Shown: piece by piece, positions 60,936 through 64,000 of the stretch
Numbering within the stretch: position 1 is the stretch's first letter
Layout: each line of letters opens with the position of its first letter
Assembly: GCF_013408425.1 (NCBI RefSeq)
Contig: NZ_JACBYV010000001.1
Location: 682,001 to 746,000, forward strand
Direction of reading: 5' to 3'
From: Pseudomonas flavescens
GTDB taxonomy: Bacteria > Pseudomonadota > Gammaproteobacteria > Pseudomonadales > Pseudomonadaceae
Length of the DNA: 64,000 bases
Position numbers and translations under genes: made by a program
Notes under the pieces: generated by a model
Seen by the model: the letters and a program-made list of their open reading frames with translations, nothing else
What the model was told of the DNA's origin: nothing
Database searches by the model: none

Positions 60936-62426
60936 TCAGTCGAAAACGATGCCCTGGGCCAGGGGTAGCTGGCGCGAGTAATTGACGGTGTTGGTCTGCC
61001 GGCGCATGTAGGCCTTCCAGGCGTCGGAGCCGGATTCGCGACCGCCACCGGTTTCCTTTTCGCCACCGAAGGCGCCGCCGATTTCCGCACCGCTGGTGCC
61101 GATATTCACGTTGGCGATGCCGCAGTCGCTGCCCGAAGCACTCTGGAAGCGCTCGGCTTCGCGCACGTCGAGGGTGAAGATGCACGACGACAGGCCCTGG
61201 GGCACGTCATTGTTCAGGTGCAGGGCATCCTCGAACTCGTCGTAGCTCAGCACGTAGAGGATGGGCGCGAAGGTTTCATGGCGTACGACGTCGGTCTGGC
61301 CGGGCATCTCGACGATGGCCGGGCTGACGTAGTAGGCATCCGGGTAACGATCCTGCAACTGGCGCTCGCCGCCGAATACCGTGCCGCCTTCGTCGCGGGC
61401 GCGGGCCAGTGCGCTCTGCATGGCGTCGAAGGCCTGTTTGTCCATCAGCGGGCCGACCAGATTGTCCTGGCGCGGGTCGCCGATGCGCACCTTGCCGTAG
61501 GCCGCCTTGAGGCGGGTGACCACCTCGTCCTTGATCGAGCGGTGGGCGATCAGACGACGCAGCGTGGTGCAGCGCTGCCCGGCGGTGCCGACGGCGCTGA
61601 ACAGAATGCCGCGCACGGCGAGGTCGAGATCGGCGCTGGGCGCCAGGATCATCGCGTTGTTGCCGCCCAGTTCGAGGATGCTGCGACCGAAGCGCGCTGC
61701 CACTCGCGGCCCGACCTCGCGGCCCATGCGCGTGCTGCCGGTGGCGCTGATCAGTGGCACGCGAGCATCGTCGACCAGCGCCTCGCCCGCCTCACGGTCG
61801 CCGATGATCAACTGTGCCAGGCCTTGCGGCGCGTCGCCGAACCGCTTCAGCGCCTTGTCGAACAGCGCCTGGGAGGCGAGGGCAGTCAGCGGAGTCTTTT
61901 CCGAGGGCTTCCAGATCACCGCATTACCGGCTACCAGCGCCAGGGTGGTATTCCAGGCCCAGACCGCGACCGGGAAATTGAAGGCGCTGATCACCCCGAC
62001 CACACCCAGTGGGTGCCAGGTTTCACGCATATGGTGGCCGGGACGTTCGGAGGCGATGGTCAGGCCGTACAGCTGGCGCGACAGGCCGACGGCGAAGTCG
62101 CAGATGTCGATCATCTCCTGCACTTCGCCAAGGCCTTCCTGGGTGATCTTGCCGGCCTCGATGGACACCAGCTCGCCCAGCTCGGCCTTATGCTCGCGCA
62201 GCACCTCGCCGAAGATGCGCACCAGCTCGCCACGCCGGGGGGCTGGCACGTCACGCCAGGCCAGAAACGCCTGGTGGCCGGTGGCGATCTTGGCGCGCAC
62301 CGCTTCGGCGCTTTCCAGGCGTACGCCGGCGATCTGGCTGCCGTCGATCGGCGTGTAAACGGCATGTTCGCCGCCCTGAAAGGTGTGTGGTTGTACACCG
62401 AGGCGTTCTAGCAGTTGACCAACCAT
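60936..62426 (-). CDS. amaB: 2-Aminoadipate semialdehyde dehydrogenase
   Basis: The 496-residue aldehyde dehydrogenase has the substrate/NAD signatures SAFNFPVAVWAWNTTLALVA, VIWKPSEKTPLTALA, SILELGGNNAM with the general base Glu, and GTAGQRCTTLRRL with the nucleophile Cys near residue 286. It belongs to the ALDH7 (antiquitin) type and matches P. putida AmaB in length. It converts 2-aminoadipate semialdehyde to 2-aminoadipate with NAD(P)+. A GCAGGAGAGAACG ribosome site precedes the ATG. It is divergent from a LysR gene. Confidence 0.92.
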   Translation of the reverse strand: MVGQLLERLGVQPHTFQGGEHAVYTPIDGSQIAGVRLESAEAVRAKIATGHQAFLAWRDVPAPRRGELVRIFGEVLREHKAELGELVSIEAGKITQEGLGEVQEMIDICDFAVGLSRQLYGLTIASERPGHHMRETWHPLGVVGVISAFNFPVAVWAWNTTLALVAGNAVIWKPSEKTPLTALASQALFDKALKRFGDAPQGLAQLIIGDREAGEALVDDARVPLISATGSTRMGREVGPRVAARFGRSILELGGNNAMILAPSADLDLAVRGILFSAVGTAGQRCTTLRRLIAHRSIKDEVVTRLKAAYGKVRIGDPRQDNLVGPLMDKQAFDAMQSALARARDEGGTVFGGERQLQDRYPDAYYVSPAIVEMPGQTDVVRHETFAPILYVLSYDEFEDALHLNNDVPQGLSSCIFTLDVREAERFQSASGSDCGIANVNIGTSGAEIGGAFGGEKETGGGRESGSDAWKAYMRRQTNTVNYSRQLPLAQGIVFD

Positions 62427-62623
62427 CGTTCTCTCCTGCGTTGCAGCCTGGTGACGATCTGGCGTGCTGGGTGCCCGATCATCGGCAGGCTCTGAATAGG
62501 GGCGTCGTTTGCAGTGACTTCACGCAGTATCGACCCGAATGTTTTTTTCGAACAAACGACCTTTACGCACCACATCATTCCCTCGGAGAATGAACCATCG
62601 CTGCACGAGCTCTCGGAGTGTTC

Positions 62624-63532
62624 ATGTCCAAACGCCTGCTTCCCACCATGGCCGCCCTGCAGTGTTTCGAGTCGGCAGCCCGGCACATGAGCTTCACCCG
62701 TGCCGCCGAGGAGCTGCACCTGACCCAGAGCGCGGTCAGCAAGCAGGTCGCGCAACTCGAGGAGATGCTCCAGCATCTGCTCTTCCATCGCATTCGCCGG
62801 CGCCTGCAACTGACCCCCGCGGGCGAGCTGTACCTGGCCGAGGTCGACAAGATCCTCACCCAGGTCGATATCTCCAGCCGCTACATCCTTTCCTACGGCG
62901 GCGAGACCGAGGTGCTGCGGGTATCCACCCAGCCCACCTTCGGGGTGCGCTGGCTGATCCCCAACCTCAAGGGGTTTTCCAGGGCGCACCCGAACATTCA
63001 TCTGGATATCCGCAATGAGCTGGAGCCCTTCGATCTGGTCCAGGCCAAGGCCGACGTGGCGTTCTTCTACGGCAACGGCACCTGGCCCGGCGCGGTATGC
63101 ACCGAGCTGTTCGGCGAGGACGTGATCGCGGTCTGCGCGCCGTCGATCCTGCCAACCGCAGCGTTCACCAGCGCCGGGGACCTGACCTCTCTGGTATTGC
63201 TGCAATGCGCTTCACGGCCGGAGGCCTGGCACCAGTGGTTCGACGAGCAGGGCATCGATACCGAGTACAGCTACCACGGCCCGCGTTTCGACACCTTCTA
63301 TATGTGCATACGCGCTGCCCAGGACGGTTGTGGGGTGGCTCTGGTACCGCGTTTTCTGGTCGAGGACGAGCTGGCCGAAGGCAAGCTGGTGATCCCCTGG
63401 CAGCACCTGAAGGTCAGCGACGGTGCGCACTACATCGCCTGCGCCGAGCAGTCGCTGGAGTTGCCGAAGGTCCGGGCGCTGGTCGAGTGGGTGCTGGACA
63501 GGGCCGGGGTGGAAAGCGCCAAGCGCCGATGA
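62624..63532 (+). CDS. LysR-type regulator beside ama genes
   Basis: The 302-residue regulator has the winged helix MAALQCFESAARHMSFTRAA and LTQSAVSKQVAQLEEMLQHL, and an effector domain (EVLRVSTQPTFGVRWLIPNL) of the GcvA-like branch. The ATG at 62624 is preceded by CTCGGAGTG, which makes the GTG at 62618 less likely. It is divergent from amaB and upstream of hglS, as in P. putida (remembered PP_5257-PP_5260 order), so it probably regulates lysine/pipecolate catabolism. Widely spaced TCGTTTG (62505) and CAAACGA (62553) lie in the shared gap. Confidence 0.9.
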   Translation: MSKRLLPTMAALQCFESAARHMSFTRAAEELHLTQSAVSKQVAQLEEMLQHLLFHRIRRRLQLTPAGELYLAEVDKILTQVDISSRYILSYGGETEVLRVSTQPTFGVRWLIPNLKGFSRAHPNIHLDIRNELEPFDLVQAKADVAFFYGNGTWPGAVCTELFGEDVIAVCAPSILPTAAFTSAGDLTSLVLLQCASRPEAWHQWFDEQGIDTEYSYHGPRFDTFYMCIRAAQDGCGVALVPRFLVEDELAEGKLVIPWQHLKVSDGAHYIACAEQSLELPKVRALVEWVLDRAGVESAKRR

Positions 63533-63664
63533 TCGTGGTGCAGCATTCCCTGACGGAATGAAAAGCTGACGAGATGTCGGTTGCCAGGCTGGGGCGGGCT
63601 GCGCAGAATCCTGATCAGGTGGCAGCCGGCCGCCGGCTCTGATTCGAGGGAGAAACCACTCACC

Positions 63665-64000
63665 ATGCACACCTCCGCGTTCGTCAGCCCGGACAGTATC
63701 CGTGCGCAGTTTTCCCGTGCCATGTCCGATCTGTACCGGAGCGAAGTACCGCTCTACGGCAAGCTACTGGAGCTGGTGGCGCAGACCAATGCGCAGGTCA
63801 TGCAGGGCCAGCCCGAGGTTGCCGAGCATCTGCGCGTTACCGGCGAGATCGAGCGGTTGGACGTGGAGCGCCACGGTGCCATTCGCCTCGGCACCGCCGA
63901 TGAACTGTCGACCATTCGCCGGTTGTTCGCGGTGATGGGCATGCAGCCGGTGGGCTATTACGACCTGGCCCCGGCAGGGGTGCCGGTGCACTCGACGGCG
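63665..64000 (+). CDS. hglS: 2-Oxoadipate dioxygenase/decarboxylase (YdcJ family), N-terminal part
   Basis: The first 112 codons are present before the window ends. MHTSAFVSPDSIRAQFSRAM, SEVPLYGKLLELV, DVERHGAIRLGTADEL and MGMQPVGYYDL match the YdcJ/HglS (DUF1338) family. His70 and Arg74 in ERHGAIR coincide with the metal ligand and substrate arginine described for P. putida HglS, which converts 2-oxoadipate to 2-hydroxyglutarate. It completes the amaA-amaB route downstream of transamination. A GAGGGAGAAACC ribosome site precedes the ATG. Confidence 0.9.
   Translation, partial: MHTSAFVSPDSIRAQFSRAMSDLYRSEVPLYGKLLELVAQTNAQVMQGQPEVAEHLRVTGEIERLDVERHGAIRLGTADELSTIRRLFAVMGMQPVGYYDLAPAGVPVHSTA

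Overview
The window reads as a 64 kb piece of chromosome from a Pseudomonas-type gammaproteobacterium. Evidence: GC-rich coding with strong G/C third positions, an OprD-type porin, a complete liuR-liuABCDE leucine pathway, a pseudomonad amaA-amaB-LysR-hglS lysine/pipecolate block, many LysR regulators, and several classes of pseudomonad REP hairpins. No rRNA, tRNA, CRISPR, phage or insertion-sequence transposase was seen. Species cannot be fixed from the sequence alone.

Layout. 1-5.5 kb: a tricarboxylate-type module with an OprD-family porin (cut by the window start), two PrpF-family isomerase paralogues, a divergent LysR regulator and a CitMHS transporter. 5.6-8.1 kb: an acyltransferase-like membrane protein and three small proteins. 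8.2-15.1 kb: MerR-type liuR and liuABCDE, taking isovaleryl-CoA to acetoacetate and acetyl-CoA. 15.4-16.9 kb: an FKBP lipoprotein and a YkvA protein, separated by an AT-rich region with DnaA-box-like repeats. 17-19.6 kb: a BdcA-like reductase and an MFS exporter divergent from a TetR regulator. 19.7-25.7 kb: thiolase, DUF2218, lipid A acyltransferase, patatin, and a minus-strand operon of membrane protein, XRE regulator and ZapE-like ATPase. 25.8-31.6 kb: an acetyltransferase, an eight-unit REP array, a LysR/MFS pair, macrodomain, beta-propeller-like and L,D-transpeptidase genes.

32-42 kb is the most unusual part. A GntR regulator, a NitT/TauT-type ABC importer, a cytosine-deaminase-like amidohydrolase and a Liv-type importer lie together. 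In the Liv importer the inner-membrane subunit LivM and both ATPases LivG and LivF are one 831-residue polypeptide. A divergent SnoaL-like gene shares its promoter region. This looks like an uptake-plus-hydrolysis system for an unidentified nitrogenous substrate.

42-50.3 kb: pdxY, small envelope genes, and the full ribose operon rbsBACRKD behind a perfect LacI-type operator. 50.4-57.2 kb: an FbpABC/PhnSTUV-like importer with an alkaline-phosphatase-superfamily enzyme and a HAD phosphatase under a HutC-type (UTRA) regulator; three different structured repeats interrupt it, one inside a permease reading frame. 57.6-64 kb: sotB, an acetyltransferase, and amaA/amaB/LysR/hglS for pipecolate-route lysine catabolism, cut by the window end.
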